Assembly (NCBI GenBank): GCA_946406115.1
Contig: OX291542.1
Span: forward strand, 3,248,959 to 3,312,958
Length of the DNA: 64,000 bases
Direction of reading: 5' to 3'
Source of the DNA: Apoda limacodes
Taxonomy: Eukaryota; Arthropoda; Insecta; Lepidoptera; Limacodidae
Shown piece after piece: positions 47,078 to 59,049 of this stretch. Numbering within the stretch: the first letter of the stretch is position 1; each line of letters starts with the position of its first letter. Made by a program: the position numbers and the translations under genes. The notes under the pieces are model-generated. The model had not been told where the DNA came from. It made no database searches and worked only from the letters and a program-made list of their open reading frames with translations.

Positions 47078-47333
47078 TAAACTACTGAACCGATTTTGAT
47101 GTAACTTTGCAACTAATTGTTATTTGATCCAACTTAAAAGATAGGATAGTTTTTATCTCGATCTGTAAGTTAGAGTCGGACTCGGGCACTTTAGGTAAAA
47201 ATCAACAATTACAGAGGGACGGCATCGGAACAACAATAATAAATAAATAGATCGCGTGTCAACACGATCTAACATCATCAAAACTGAGGAACTATCTCTA
47301 CTCGTTAAAGGTTGGGCGAACAGTTGACTGTTA

Positions 47334-47797
47334 AGGTTGGTACAGATTATTTGCAACACAAGATGCAATGCAACAAAAATGTATGTGGACGGTCCGCGCG
47401 CACGTTGCGTGCGTCAACAGCGGCCATTCCTGGCAGTGTTCAGCGCGCACGCCATGGAGCCGTTTGATTTTGAAGTGTACATGACTATATCGGTGTTTCA
47501 ATTATTTTATTACACCAGTGTATAAACTAAATTCCAGTCGTCATCTGTCGACATCGTCATCCATTACTACAATTGCCAATTCAAATATTGCGGGCAGCAG
47601 GCGGGTCCGCCGCGAGTTAGCCGTCCAGATTATACTGCGCACACTCAAAACGTTTGTCGAAAAACCGACAATAGGCGGAAACCAACGTGCGCCCTGCGAA
47701 TGCACGTAGCGTGCGCGCAGTAGATTCTAGTGCGTTCGCGAACACATTAAAATGTAGATATAGGTAATTTTGTGTTGCAAATAATCTGTAGGCACCT
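47334..47797. mobile_element. Harbinger-type MITE with TTA duplication
   Basis: 464 bp. The left end aggttggtacagattatttg and the right end (reverse complement aggtgcctacagattatttg) continue into a shared caacacaa, giving ~28-bp TIRs with three mismatches. TTA is duplicated at 47331-47333 and 47798-47800. The interior is GC-rich (gcgcgcacgttgcgtgcg) with no transposase. The TWA duplication is typical of PIF/Harbinger. Confidence 0.87.
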
Positions 47798-47799
47798 TT

Positions 47800-48760
47800 A
47801 GACGATCCTGTAGTGTCGACCGTACAAAATCGCTACTGAAGCAATGGCGGGCCAACACGACTTAACATTAAAATACTTACGAATTGCCTCTCTCTCTCTA
47901 CATGTGGAAGGTTGAACGGACGACTGTTGGAAGACGGTGCAGTGTAGTAGCAGTAAAAATTGCGGGTGATCCGAATAGGTACTTTTTTAAATTACCAAAT
48001 TATCCCGAAAATATGCCAACCCATGCCCGGCTAATTCGGAAGCTGCCCCCCCTGCCCGTACCTGGCTACGCCCATGCCTTAGACTGAGGTACGTTCATAC
48101 CTATCAAACTGCAACATCTGGCGGCTCTAGTTAGCTGATACATGCGCCTTAAGCTGAGGTACAACTTTTTAATTGCAACATAATATGAGCACTCGAACGA
48201 ACAAAAAAATTGAATTTCGTGTCTAGCTTTAGCCTAACTTTAAAACCTAAAGTACCTCTATTTATATTTGAAGAAACTTCTTTGGTAGATACTTTGTTTG
48301 AGGTCGATGGCCGGCGTGTTATCTTAATTATGTCTGAGTCAAAATTATTCATTCGTCTGAAATGTTTTATACATAAATAGTAAATCGGCGCGGGTTTATG
48401 CGGTCCTTTGAACGCGCTTATCTGAGGAGCTACCAGCCGCATTAAAAAAATACTGTACTTTCAAATTGGAAGGTAATCATTTCCGCAACATTTTTCGACA
48501 AGTATCTACTTGCAATACTATTAGGTACTAACTACTTACGCGACTACACCGTACTGAAAATTTAATGAATGTTGTGTTTTTAACACTCTGCCGCGGTAAC
48601 GTATTTTTGAAACAATTGCATATAGGCTATTTTGCGCTAGATAGCCCGTTAGAAAAAGGTTATAGGTACCACAAGTACATAGATAGACCGTTGGAGAAAG
48701 GTAATAGGTACCATAAGTACATATAAGAAATGATTATCATCAATCCTTAACATTAAAAGG
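47800..48760. other. Intergenic, nothing firmly recognised
   Basis: 47880-47940 (tctctctctctacatgtgg..gacgactgttgg) is a diverged duplicate of 47296-47330 on the other side of the MITE. The remainder is unassigned. Confidence 0.4.
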
Positions 48761-48761
48761 T

Positions 48762-49036
48762 AACTCATTCTCACACTTTAGAAACGAAATGGTAGCGTAC
48801 AGTTCGGTTTCAGAGAAACTTAATCCCGAAAACGCTTTGGTTGTGGAGTGAGCTCCCTGCCAAGGTTTTCTCAAAAGACTACAGTATGGGGTTCTTCAGG
48901 AAAGAAGTTCTTGGATTTTTGAAGGTATGGCAACGCGCGGGTGATACCCCTATGGTCAAGCAAGCGTCCATAGGCTACGGTGACCGCTTACCATCAGGCG
49001 GGCCGTATGCTTGTTTCTCACCTTAGTGGTATAAAG
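48762..49036 (+). mobile_element. CR1-like LINE 3' fragment
   Basis: [27 protein letters not shown], then ccgcttaccatcaggcgggc .. ccttagtggtataaag. Same family as 12706-12965. Confidence 0.87.
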
Positions 49037-49330
49037 AAAATTGGTAGGTATATACTATTCTTTCTAATGGACCCTGATTGCGCTATTAGGTTATAGTATA
49101 TAGTTTTTAGGTTAATGGCCAGTATAACTTTATCATACTACTGCTTGGTGTCGTGACGAAGCGACCAATTGATCTGATTTTCCACTCAAACTCAGTTGAA
49201 AAAACGGTAGGTTAACTGTTGAACCCGAAAGCCGATTAAAATTCCGACCTTAAACAGACGATAATAACCAGCATAATGCTTTAAAAGGGATATTGAAATG
49301 TTGCAACGACAGCAAGTGAAATGTTGCAAT

Positions 49331-49795
49331 TTACTGCTTCACGAGTCTCTGAAGGAGTCTCAGCCCGTATAGCGCCCAACGCTCAAGGGCTCCCCGCGGG
49401 GGGAGCCTCGGCTTGGGTTGTCGGTCTCGGGGGCGTCCCTTCGACCGGCGTGAGTCTCGAACCAGAAGGTGGGTCACCGCCAGGAGGGAGTTCCCCGTTA
49501 CGCGGGTGCGGTTGCGATTGAGTGAGGGCGAGAAGCGCCCCGGCACTCTTTGATACCTCGTGTATCCTTGTGGGCGCCGACGAACCCGGTGTCGTCGGCG
49601 TCGTGTTTGGAGGGAGACCCTATTCGGGGAGGTCGTAGAGACTAATCTCGCTATCCGGACAGCGAGCTCGTCATCTGGGTCCGTTAGTACGTGCTGAGGC
49701 CGCCTAACTATAGTTTTTCGATCGTGCCGAGGTCGATCGGGGGGATTGCGAGATAGCAAGTGAAATCTCATTATTAACGGTATTAAAAGCATTAG
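49331..49795 (-). mobile_element. Jockey-type LINE 3' end, GC-rich
   Basis: A 153-codon minus frame includes RPRHDRKTIVRR, VLTDPDDELAVRIARLVST. It matches 25985-26075 on the plus strand (cacggcatggtcgaaaaact, ctcgctagtcaaatagcgag). The frame is mostly translated 3' UTR. Confidence 0.7.
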
Positions 49796-50454
49796 CGATG
49801 TCTATTTGTATTAATATCGTGACTTGTCAATGTTTTACACCAGCACGAATGTCCTCTGTTGAATGTTAAATGTGCAGAGCAGAGCAGGGCAAGTGCTAAT
49901 CCCTGAGCAAAAAACGGAATCAAAAGGAGTTAGAACAAAAAACAAATTTTAAAGACAAATAAGATAGTTGCCGATCCACCTATTTAGCGTAATCGGATTT
50001 GAAATTTTGGGTAGGGCAATTTTTTCATGCTTTTGGAAAATAAGCATATATCGGTGAAATCGCCAGTGAACAAGGAGACATTAATGATGTGTGTCAGTCA
50101 GTTCAGAATACGAGGATTCGTCATTCTACTCACATCAACACATCTCGTTTCTTTGGATTTAATAGAGATTATATTCGTAACTTTGTCACAGATAGAGTTA
50201 AAAAGAAGGTTTCAGCTTTAGAGAATTGATGTTAGAATATTTTATAAGTTGGTTGACTGTTACTCGGTAACTTGTACAGCCTACTTAGCTGTGATAGTCT
50301 TTTATTTTCATATCTACTATTTATATACAACTGCCCTGAAATTCCTCACATCAACAAAAACAACCATTTAGATGGCATTCACTTGAATTTTAAAAAAATA
50401 GCTATCTAAAAAGAGGGAAGAGAAAAATGGTTTTCGAGTCAACTCGCGCACGAT

Positions 50455-50695
50455 AATATCGAGGAAAATCGAGCAAAAAAACCACGTTTGTTGAATGGGT
50501 TAAATATTTATTTTATTATGTTTTTTAGTACTTGTTGTTATAGTGGCAACAACAACACATCTTCTGTAAAAAATTCAACTGTCTAACTATCACGGTTCAT
50601 GAGACATGACCTGGTGACAGATGGACGGATGGACGGACAGCGAAGTCTTAGTAATAGGGTTCCGCTGATTACCCTTTGGTTACGGAACCCTAAAA
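50455..50695 (+). repeat. 'tcggactcg' family repeat, 3' part
   Basis: aatcgagcaaaaaaaccacg .. atggacggatggacggacag .. gttacggaaccctaaaaat, the complement of the 1589-1830 segment. Confidence 0.7.
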
Positions 50696-50699
50696 ATCA

Positions 50700-52975
50700 C
50701 CCCCACTTTATGTGAAACTTGTAAAAGATATATACTTACCATCCTATAAAAAGACAATGCGCCAATTCAGTTGAAACGAATAGCACCCACCTTGACTAAG
50801 GAACCCTTAAATTTCTTAAAACATTAAAATTGAACTGAACTGAAACTAAATATTATTACTTATTCTTATGGTGTTGTGTAACCCAGTTAAAAGACCACAT
50901 CATTATGGAATATTTTTAACTGGGCTTCAAATAAATAATCAAAGGAGGAAAATCTGGATTTTTTTATAAAGCGCTTATGAAGTAGTTAAGGATGATTCCA
51001 CTGGCCAATAAGTCATCAATCGACCGAATGCACGTCACAGAGAGGTTTTTTTACTGTTTTTTTTACTAATTATACGTACAAAATTATTTTAACTATGCAA
51101 ATTAATTGGGCCGCTTCATTTTGATGAGCGGAAATACGTAATGAAACTGATTCGTATCTATTTACCGCTACTCGTATTTTCTGAATAAAAAACTAAAACG
51201 GACTTTGGAGCGAACAATTCTTTTTTTTTTATCTTGAATTAACAACTATATATACAGTTCAGTAATTTAATTACCTATACATAAAGCGGTCAAAACATTA
51301 CGCTAAGGATTCCATCATCTTGAAGTTGAATTTAGTATTCAAATTGCAGCAAAAAGAAAACTGTTGATTGACATCAATTTCCTTATTGATTGACACCCTA
51401 CAACAAGACGAAGGAAATATATAAAAAAAATACAGTACTGACAGTCACTCACTGTATAAAATTAATTTATATTCGTCTGTTTGTATGTCACAGCTATTCT
51501 CCACAGCAGTTGCATCTAACATGTACCCAATGCTTTAATTTCTAAACGAACTTTAAGTATCCAAATACACAAATATATAAAAACGTAAATTAACTCTTAC
51601 ATTATATGTTCAGATTCTGACCGAATCCTAACTAAGATAAAGAATTCTCTAAATTGTGGTAAAACATATCGGAAAAATTTATCGGGTAGTAAGTATGGTG
51701 AATCTCCTCTTTTTATTAAGTCGGTTAAAGTAGGGTTTTCTTCTTTGTATTGACCAGTTCTGCGAATGCTGTTTACTTTATTCGATAGCATAACTAGAAA
51801 CTAGTATTAGTATGAATACGGTCCTATGATACGGAAATGTAGGTATCATTTTCTTATCAAATAAACTGCGCGGATGCGTCCCACGCTTATGATTTTCATA
51901 TGAATAGATAGATTATTAGTCATTTATTTCTATGTTGTGTATGTGTTGTTTACGATAGAGTAGTGTATAATGGCCTTATAACACAATAGACCATAGTGGA
52001 CCACGCTCACTTATGCTCCACAACATGCTATCGTAGAGCCGTTGTTCACACTATGGTCACTTCTTCATTTAATGTAAGGCGATAGATGGAACATAGAAAT
52101 TGAAACAGATGTGACTGTTTTTTTATTTAGTTTAAAAATATTGCTCATTCTGATACAATTTCTAATGAACAGTCAACTTGTGAGACTGAGTAAATGACAG
52201 GCAAGTGTGAAAAAGCAAGCCACCATGCTACCCTAGCCACGATTCATTTCAAGTGTGTCCCGGAAATCGCTTGTAACGCAAGCAACTGCTCACAGGGATA
52301 GGTCATTAACGCCAGTTACGCTGTACACACACCTGTGTCTTTTATGGGCCCACATGGTCCATTGTGTACTGGGGTCTTAAAACATGAATGTGTCTAATCG
52401 AGCTGAAGATAATTTTATTCAAGTAGATTTTTTAAACCATTTCTGAATCGTCAAAAAACACTCATTTGCTTTAATTTTCCACCAGTTCGCAATCATGATT
52501 TCTACCGTAAAGAGTCGGCAAGAAACTCGATCATCTAAAAAAAGATGATGTTGGTATTACTATAGAGACTGAACCTGTCTTGGTTTTGTTGGACATTGTT
52601 TGGTAACAATATTTACCTACCTTGTTAAGCAGTACCTACCTACATATTTCTAACTAAGTACAACGAACATCAATTTATGGAAAATATTACAGATACTGGA
52701 ATAGGTGTATCTTGGATTGTTTATCACGTATAGATTATGTTACTTAACCGCAAAGTTTTTAATTAAATCATGCGGTTCTTAACCGCGACGTGAAATATCC
52801 ATTCGTTTAGGTATAAAAATAACAGTATTCCGTATGTAAATTGAGTAAAAATTTGGAGTTAATTAAATAATTATTCTAACTTATGTTACATAAAAATCGT
52901 TTTTTTAGCGTGTATACCTAGTGTGTTTATGTTTCCTCTCAGTCTCTCTCTCTAGTAACTTGTAGACTTCAATTA
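50700..52975. other. AT-rich intergenic stretch, nothing recognised
   Basis: A 64-codon minus frame at 51597-51791 (contains TLTDLIKRGDSPYLLP) looks non-repetitive, but it has no recognised family and no clear splice sites. Confidence 0.35.
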
Positions 52976-52977
52976 AA

Positions 52978-53050
52978 CCGGCCAAGTGCAAGTCGGACTC
53001 GCTCACTGAGTACCGTGCCTACCATTTACGTAATATACAAACAAAAACAA
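52978..53050 (+). repeat. 'tcggactcg' repeat scrap
   Basis: ccggccaagtgcaagtcgga start followed by unrelated sequence. A similar scrap is at 38027-38080, and both are followed by gctaagcgg..cacc-atc and atcgtttc-aacaaacaaa, so the pair share about 150 bp. Confidence 0.65.
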
Positions 53051-53209
53051 AAAGTGTGCTGCTAAGCGGGCACCCATCCAATTACTAACCAACCTCGACG
53101 TTGCTTAACTTTGAATATCGTTTCCAACAAACAAAAGTGTTACTCTAGATGGTGCTGTTACGGTGATATCGAGATGGTAAGTGGCTTGGGGCCGTGTCAC
53201 ACTTGGCGG

Positions 53210-53575
53210 GTTTTTATTATATTTTAAGGAACTATCTCGGTTAGTAAAAATAAAAAATAAAAAAACATGAAATTAAAAGATTTTCAAAATTGCTTTCTTG
53301 AGGTTATACCTATAATTTGTGGTATATTTTTTGAAAATTAACTCAGCCGTCTTCAACCTGGAGGAGCCTAAACTTGGTATGTTTTTTTAGAAAATAAGTG
53401 GCCGAAAGGTTATAGTTTTAGGTTTCCGAAAAAAATATTCAAATCCCATACAAAAAATTAATGACGACATAACTCTCTAAGGGAAATATTTTTAAGAACT
53501 GCAGCTCAAAATAATTGTTTAACCTAAAGTGCTTGTGTACCAAATGGTCTTTTTAATAACACTAAGATTGCAAAC
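53210..53575. repeat. Interspersed repeat, inverted relative of 5270-5680
   Basis: attgctttcttgaggtta, cagccgtcttcaacctggag, taaacttggtatgttt and gtgcttgtgtaccaaatgg correspond to the complement or equivalents at 5.3-5.65 kb. Confidence 0.55.
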
Positions 53576-53695
53576 AAGCTTAGGGTCCGCCTGACGGTAA
53601 GTGGTCACCGCATCCTATGTGGGCTTGCAACACCAGGGGCATCACTCGCGCATTGCCAATCCTTCAAAAATCTAACCTCTTCATCGACTTGAGGT
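53575..53695 (-). mobile_element. CR1-like LINE 3' scrap
   Basis: Minus-strand family end: gcaaacaagcttagggtccg .. tgacggtaagtggtcaccg .. caacaccaggggcatcactcg. Confidence 0.78.
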
Positions 53696-54394
53696 TTTTT
53701 TTCGTACACCATTTAGAGTTATGTCCTGTTTTAAAATATTTTGTCCCTCTCACTTAGGTTGTGTTGGACAATATATCACCCCAAAGGTACATAAGGTTAC
53801 ACACAGACTGGAATCACCTTGAAAAATAGCCCGATTTATATGTAGATAATAGCTATTGTACGATATTTTTATAAATTATTTTTTTGACAAAAACATAAAC
53901 TGACTTCAAATGCACTAAAAGGTAAAAAATAAGCTCCTAAAGCAAGAAATTTAATGACAGAAAATTCAGCTACATGCCCTATTATATAAAATGTCAAAAA
54001 AAGTTTTTTTAAAAGTCGGTTAGAAATAGACTGGTCTAAAACTCTTGTAAAAATAGAACAGTTGCTTATATAATTGTACTGTTTTATTATTTTATCTGTG
54101 ATTCATAAGACTCGGATATCTATATTTTGTACAATTGCTATAAATACCCAAAAAAAAACATAATCCAATTAAAATGCTAATATAGTAAACCGCGGCGAAG
54201 TGGTTTTTTTTCCAAAAAGATAAGGATGGTTTTTTACAACTACGTCAGAGATGACTAAACTTTTGTTTGTTTTCAAGTATTTAAGCAAACGGGGTGACCT
54301 GACTTTTGGTACAAGGATAGCTCTAGGGACAAAGAAGGGCATATACTTTTATTACAATCCAAAGTTTCCCCAGATATACATTTTTTGCGGATCG

Positions 54395-54745
54395 AGTTAG
54401 CGCACCTCTTGGGTGTCCTATCAGCGTGAGTTGTCCTGCTCGCCATCTGAGCGACTCTACGGAGCTCTACAACTGCGTGCCGGAGCCGCGCATCTCGTTG
54501 CGTCCTCCGTGCCGCCTCCTGGAAGGTGGGATCTGACTCTGACAGCAGGTCTTCAGCCCTCTGAATCTGCCAATAGGTACTTGTCCTTGTTCGCCGTCGC
54601 GTTTAGGCAAATCCGCGCAGTAGCCCAATAGACTTCGGAGCTGGTATCTACAGCCGGGTAGGTGTCAGCGACGCAGCACCTTAACGTCGTGAAGACACCG
54701 TGCAAGTGGGCTGCCTGGATCATGCTTACGCGTAGCTCCAACGAA
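54395..54745 (-). pseudogene. GC-rich decayed coding remnant, probably transposon-derived
   Basis: A GC-rich island in AT-rich DNA. The minus strand reads AAHLHGVFTTLRCCVADTYP and on to NATANKDK, then (one base frame change near 54575) AEDLLSESDPTFQEAARRTQ..VVELRRVAQMA. Codon-like composition in both pieces suggests an old ORF1/gag-like gene. I do not recognise the family. Confidence 0.45.
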
Positions 54746-55092
54746 TTAGAGACTTTTTCCCTATCGATTCGAATAGGCAGGCTTACGACTTTCGATTTTT
54801 TCTCTTAGTTAAGTGGAAAATATATAATATTTGTTTTATAGCTCATTATTTAAGGTAAGGAACACCTTATGTGTTTAGGCGTTTACTAATCATTATTTTT
54901 TTATTTATTACTATTGACATGAATTGAAATGTGTATGTGATTAAGACCGTGAAGTTTCTCGTTTTTTTTATCTGATATCTGAATAATGTTGTAACACGTT
55001 GTGTCTGCTAACTGGTGGATCCGTTATAGTGCTACGTGGTGCCCCGTCAGAGAGAATAATCGATAGTTATAATTTTACTTATTTTATTTCAG

Positions 55093-55170
55093 AGAATGTC
55101 AATATGCCTGGCAGAAGCCTGGTATCAATACTGCTACTGCTGCTGGCGTCGGCGGTGCAAGTGACTCCAG
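55093..55170 (+). CDS. Signal-peptide exon of an unidentified secreted or membrane protein
   Basis: The acceptor ttattttatttcag leads into an exon whose second ATG (55104) opens 22 codons plus one base, MPGRSLVSILLLLLASAVQV then TP(G), and a consensus donor CAG|gtgagg. The peptide has a short basic N-region (Arg4), a Leu-rich hydrophobic core and small residues for cleavage: a textbook signal peptide. The first ATG in the exon (55096) is out of frame and meets a stop within 25 codons, so it would be a short upstream ORF. The splice acceptor implies a 5' non-coding exon upstream. No downstream exon is visible in the next 8.8 kb, so the first coding intron would exceed that length. Protein family unknown. 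Confidence 0.65.
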
Positions 55171-55329
55171 GTGAGGAAACTCATGCACTTTATGGTATTA
55201 TTATACTCAAGCAGTCCATCCTTAACTTATCAGAACAAAACATGATACTAGAATAATATAAGTAGTTTACTAGCAGTCACCTTTTTAAAAAAACAATTAA
55301 ATAGCTGCAATAAAATGTCGTTGAATAAT

Positions 55330-56095
55330 CAAAAAAAATCAGCCAAGTACGAGTCGGACTCGCACACGAAGGTTTCCGTACCATTATCTATAACAACGGA
55401 AAAACATCACGTTTGTTGTATAGGAGCCCCCTTAAATATTTGTTTCATTTTAATTTATTTTTATCTAGTTATATCTAGATATTCTGCGAATATTTCAAGC
55501 GTCTAACTGTTGCCGTTAGCAAAATCAAGCAATTATCAATATCGAGCAAAAACGAGCAAAAAATCACGTTTATATTATAATCGCGTTAGCCTGTTAGGTG
55601 TACTTACCCGTGATAGTTTTCCTATTTCATTCATTATATGCACTACCTCCGTTATTTTTTTTACATTTCCAAATACTATACTTTTGCTGGTAAATGGGGA
55701 CATTTGACTCTAACAAAAATTAGTACTTTAAAGCTAAATGTTTCGAAAACGGAGCCCTAAATCAAAAAATGATCTTTGCATACCGTTTCTACCGACGATA
55801 ACCCACACGATGGGGTAGACGAGAAAAAAAATTACGTCCCCACTTCACGTGTACGGGAGGTACCCTAAAAAAATTTTTTTACAAAGATTTTATTCTACCA
55901 CTTTGTCGGCTTGATCAATGTGTATATTCCTGCCAAATTGCAGCTTTTTCGTATAAGTAGTTTTTAAACTAAGCCGCGGACAGACTGACGGACGGACGGA
56001 CATGGCGAAACAATAAGGGTTCTTTGTTGACCACGGAACCCTAAAAACCGGCCAAGTGCGAGCCCGACTCGTACACCGACGGTTCCCTACCTAAA
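55330..56095. repeat. Three 'tcggactcg' family pieces in a row
   Basis: gccaagtacgagtcggactc at 55340, gacggacggacatggcgaaac near 55990 ending in cacggaaccctaaaaa, and immediately a new start ccggccaagtgcgagcccga at 56048. Lies in the presumed first intron of the signal-peptide gene. Confidence 0.7.
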
Positions 56096-56344
56096 TTTGT
56101 TGCGTTGACTTAGAAGTCTAATATTTTTAATATTTTGAGGTTATTTAGACCTCTCCACGCGTTGTAGAAAAAAGGTCTTGACAGACATTTTTTTTGATGT
56201 GATATAACTCCAAATTACCAAAGGCCTATGAACCTTTTGGATGTACTATTTTTTTGTTACTTTTCGCCAGAAATAAAATGAATGTCATAATTAGCGAACG
56301 ATATAAGAATAAATAAGGTATCTAAAACTACCTAATTAATTTTT

Positions 56345-56590
56345 ATAAGCTGGGGCACGGCCATACTCCACACGCGGGCCCAGTATATACGGCTTGTGGA
56401 CTTCACATACGTTTTTTTTGACTTATGCAGGTTTCCTCACGATGTTTTCCTTCACGGAAAAGCCAGTGGTGTGAATAATCAATGTACTAAAGAAATTAAA
56501 AAAAAAAAAACATTGGTACACGCCGGGTCTCGAACCTCTGCCACTCTGGACGCAAAGTGAAATCGAAACCCCTCGGCCACCACCGACCAA
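56345..56590 (-). repeat. tRNA-derived SINE
   Basis: On the minus strand, tggtggccgaggggtttcga holds an A-box-like head and agaggttcgagacccgg a perfect B-box. The body gcataagtcaaaaaaaacgt .. gggcccgcgtgtgg follows. Same family as 17485-17640. Confidence 0.75.
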
Positions 56591-56699
56591 ATATACCTAA
56601 TCAAATATATCTTATGTTTCTGAAAGTCAGTTTGTTTATTTGTTTGTATTTGCTTAGTTTTCCGTGGGAGCAATCAACTGAGCTGAGTTTTGGGACAGA

Positions 56700-56895
56700 G
56701 TTTAAGGGGGCTGAGAAAGACATTGGCTACATTGTATTCCAGAATAGTTCCCACAGGAATATCTGTATCCGAATTTCACGTGAACTAACTATAGCTACAG
56801 CTAAATCTTGCTCACTATAATTAAAGACTTGCCGTTGAAAACCGGCCAAAATTATCGAATTTAGCGTGGGAAAAGCCGCGGGCGAAACCTAATAT
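56700..56895 (+). repeat. Helitron-like repeat fragment
   Basis: gccgttgaaaaccggcc .. aaaattatcgaatttagcg .. aaaagccgcgggcgaaa, similar to 28570-28882. Confidence 0.5.
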
Positions 56896-57540
56896 AATAT
56901 AATTTTAACAACAGATTTGACATCGAAATCTAGTTTAATACCATTCTTCGACTTATCTCGATTCGGGGGAAGCACCTCTAATGATTTATTATATCTACCT
57001 AGACGTACTTACAAACAGATGCACGCGCAGTTATCTGACAGGAAATTCTGTGTCGTGTGTAATTGATATTGCGGTTAAAGAATTTTCTTGTGAAAAGTGA
57101 CTCATAGCAGTAAGTTATTACTTTGTTTGCCAGTTGGCCTGGCATCGCGTACGTTGTCAGTAGATAGATACTAGTGATATAATTAATGCTGATTTGAAAC
57201 CACAGAACATTAGAGTTTGAAACTGATCCTTGAGGTGAGAAGTTTTCCCGGTTAAAAAGATTCGTCAACTCACGGACGAAGGCGGTTAACTTTAGTTACT
57301 TTCATAGGGTGATGTTGTACGGTGTTATATTGTGGGGTCACGTAGTTGTTTTAAGGAAATCAATGTATCAATCTTACCATCTCATTTTATTCTCGATTTA
57401 GATTTTACATAATTTAATCAATGTTGATAAGAATATTTTTTTTTGTTTTAAAAAGAATAGCGATATTCATATTCGAAATAAACACAAACTTGCTCTGATC
57501 CACACAAGGCTTAAGTAAATAGATAAATCATATAAAGGAC

Positions 57541-57608
57541 AATGTATCTAGTGCTACAATGTATCTAGTGCTACAATGTATCTAGTGCTACAATGTATCT
57601 AGTGCTAC
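57541..57608 (+). repeat. Minisatellite, 17-bp unit x4
   Basis: Four uninterrupted identical copies of aatgtatctagtgctac. Confidence 0.95.
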
Positions 57609-57732
57609 AATAACATCTCTGCAGAAGTCTGCGTCTGTAGGTAAATTATATTTTAATTAAAAATCTTGTAAAACAGAAACTAGTCAAAAAGCTTATTATA
57701 CAATTAAAGACTCGACTAAAAGTGTTTATCTC

Positions 57733-58120
57733 AATGATAAACACGCATTAGATTTCAATGATAAACACGCATTAGATTTCAATGATAAACACGCATTAGA
57801 TTTCAATTATAAACACGCATTAGATTTCAATTATAAACACGCATTAGATTTCAATTCTAAACACGCATTAGATTTCAATTATAAACACGCATTAGATTTC
57901 AATTATAAACACGCATTAGATTTCAATGATAAACATGCATTACATTTCAATTATAAACACGCATTAGATTTCAATTATAAACACGCATTAGATTTCAATG
58001 ATAAACACGCATTAGATTTCAATGATAAACACGCATTAGATTTCAATGATAAACACTCATTAGATTTCAATTATAAACACGCATTAGATTTCAATGATAA
58101 ACACGCATTAGATTTCAATT
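57733..58120 (+). repeat. Minisatellite, 24-bp unit x about 16
   Basis: About 16 head-to-tail copies of a unit containing aaacacgcattagatttc. A variable position makes gat, tat or tct after aat. One copy has catgcattacat and one has cactcat, so it is slightly diverged. Confidence 0.95.
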
Positions 58121-58324
58121 CCGAAACGGTAGTATCCAATAAATTGTTGTTTATTGATTTCAAAAAAGTGATATGATATCCTATTTTTGAGAAATAAAGA
58201 ATTTTATTTCATTATAAGACGGTGGAGCTAATCGTTTTTAAACTTAATTCTGCGATGCTTCTGCCCTTTACCAAGGCCGATTTGGATCACAATATTTAGA
58301 TCCCGCCATTTTAGATTTAGATAC

Positions 58325-58645
58325 CAACTTTGATTTTTTGACTCGGTTCTACGACGAGTTGTAAGAATAATTAATGGTCTCAAACTTACGAGCGGTACTG
58401 AAGTTTATCAGAAAGGGTCTACTTATATGTGTACTTCTGCTTGTATATTGAGGAAATGTCTAATAAATCTAAATGTTAAAACCCGTAGGCTGTGGAATGA
58501 GCTTCCTGTGCAGGTTTCCATAGGAATATGGGGTTCGATTGGATTGCTGCGTTTCTGATTCGATTGGTGTGATTAGATTCTTAAAGGGTCGGTAACTCGG
58601 TAACATTTCTGGTGTTACAAGAGTCTATAGGCTACGGTTCTAGCT
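58325..58645 (+). mobile_element. Highly decayed CR1-like LINE 3' part
   Basis: actcggttctacgacgagttg aligns with the family segment actcggttcaacgacgggctg. ggctgtggaatgagcttcctg (58488) and ctataggctacggt (58624) follow in the right order. Confidence 0.8.
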
Positions 58646-59049
58646 CAATATCAGGCGCAACAATCGCAGATCACAGGAGTTTAGGGCTTTCCATGCTTAT
58701 GTTATAGTTTATATTATTCTATATTTATGAAAGAGTAAACTGACTGACAGATTGACTGACTGATGTACTTATCAACTGGGTCTAGGACTTGAAATTTTGC
58801 ACAGAGGTTCTTGTTATAACGTAGCACTAATAAAGGATTTAGCAATATTCATCCCTTGAGGGGGTTAATGGGCGTTGGAAATTTGTACAGAAATCCGTCA
58901 GTTTCTTAGTTAGATGAATAAAACTTGATATTAAGATTTACGTATTACACTGTTTTCGGGGAATCTTCCTCTAGAGGACGAAATGGGGAATGAAAATTAA
59001 TACGACAATTCCGATTATTTTTAGGCTTGTAATTTAGCAGAAGTTCCTG

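Noticed and set aside
49321..49521. 66-codon Gly/Pro-rich plus frame
   Set aside because: Antisense of a GC-rich jockey 3' region; no independent coding evidence.
51597..51791. 64-codon minus frame as an exon
   Set aside because: No family recognised and no convincing acceptor or donor; kept only as a note in the intergenic entry.
57733..58120. CRISPR-like array
   Set aside because: Repeats are directly abutting 24-mers without spacers, in a eukaryotic context: a minisatellite.
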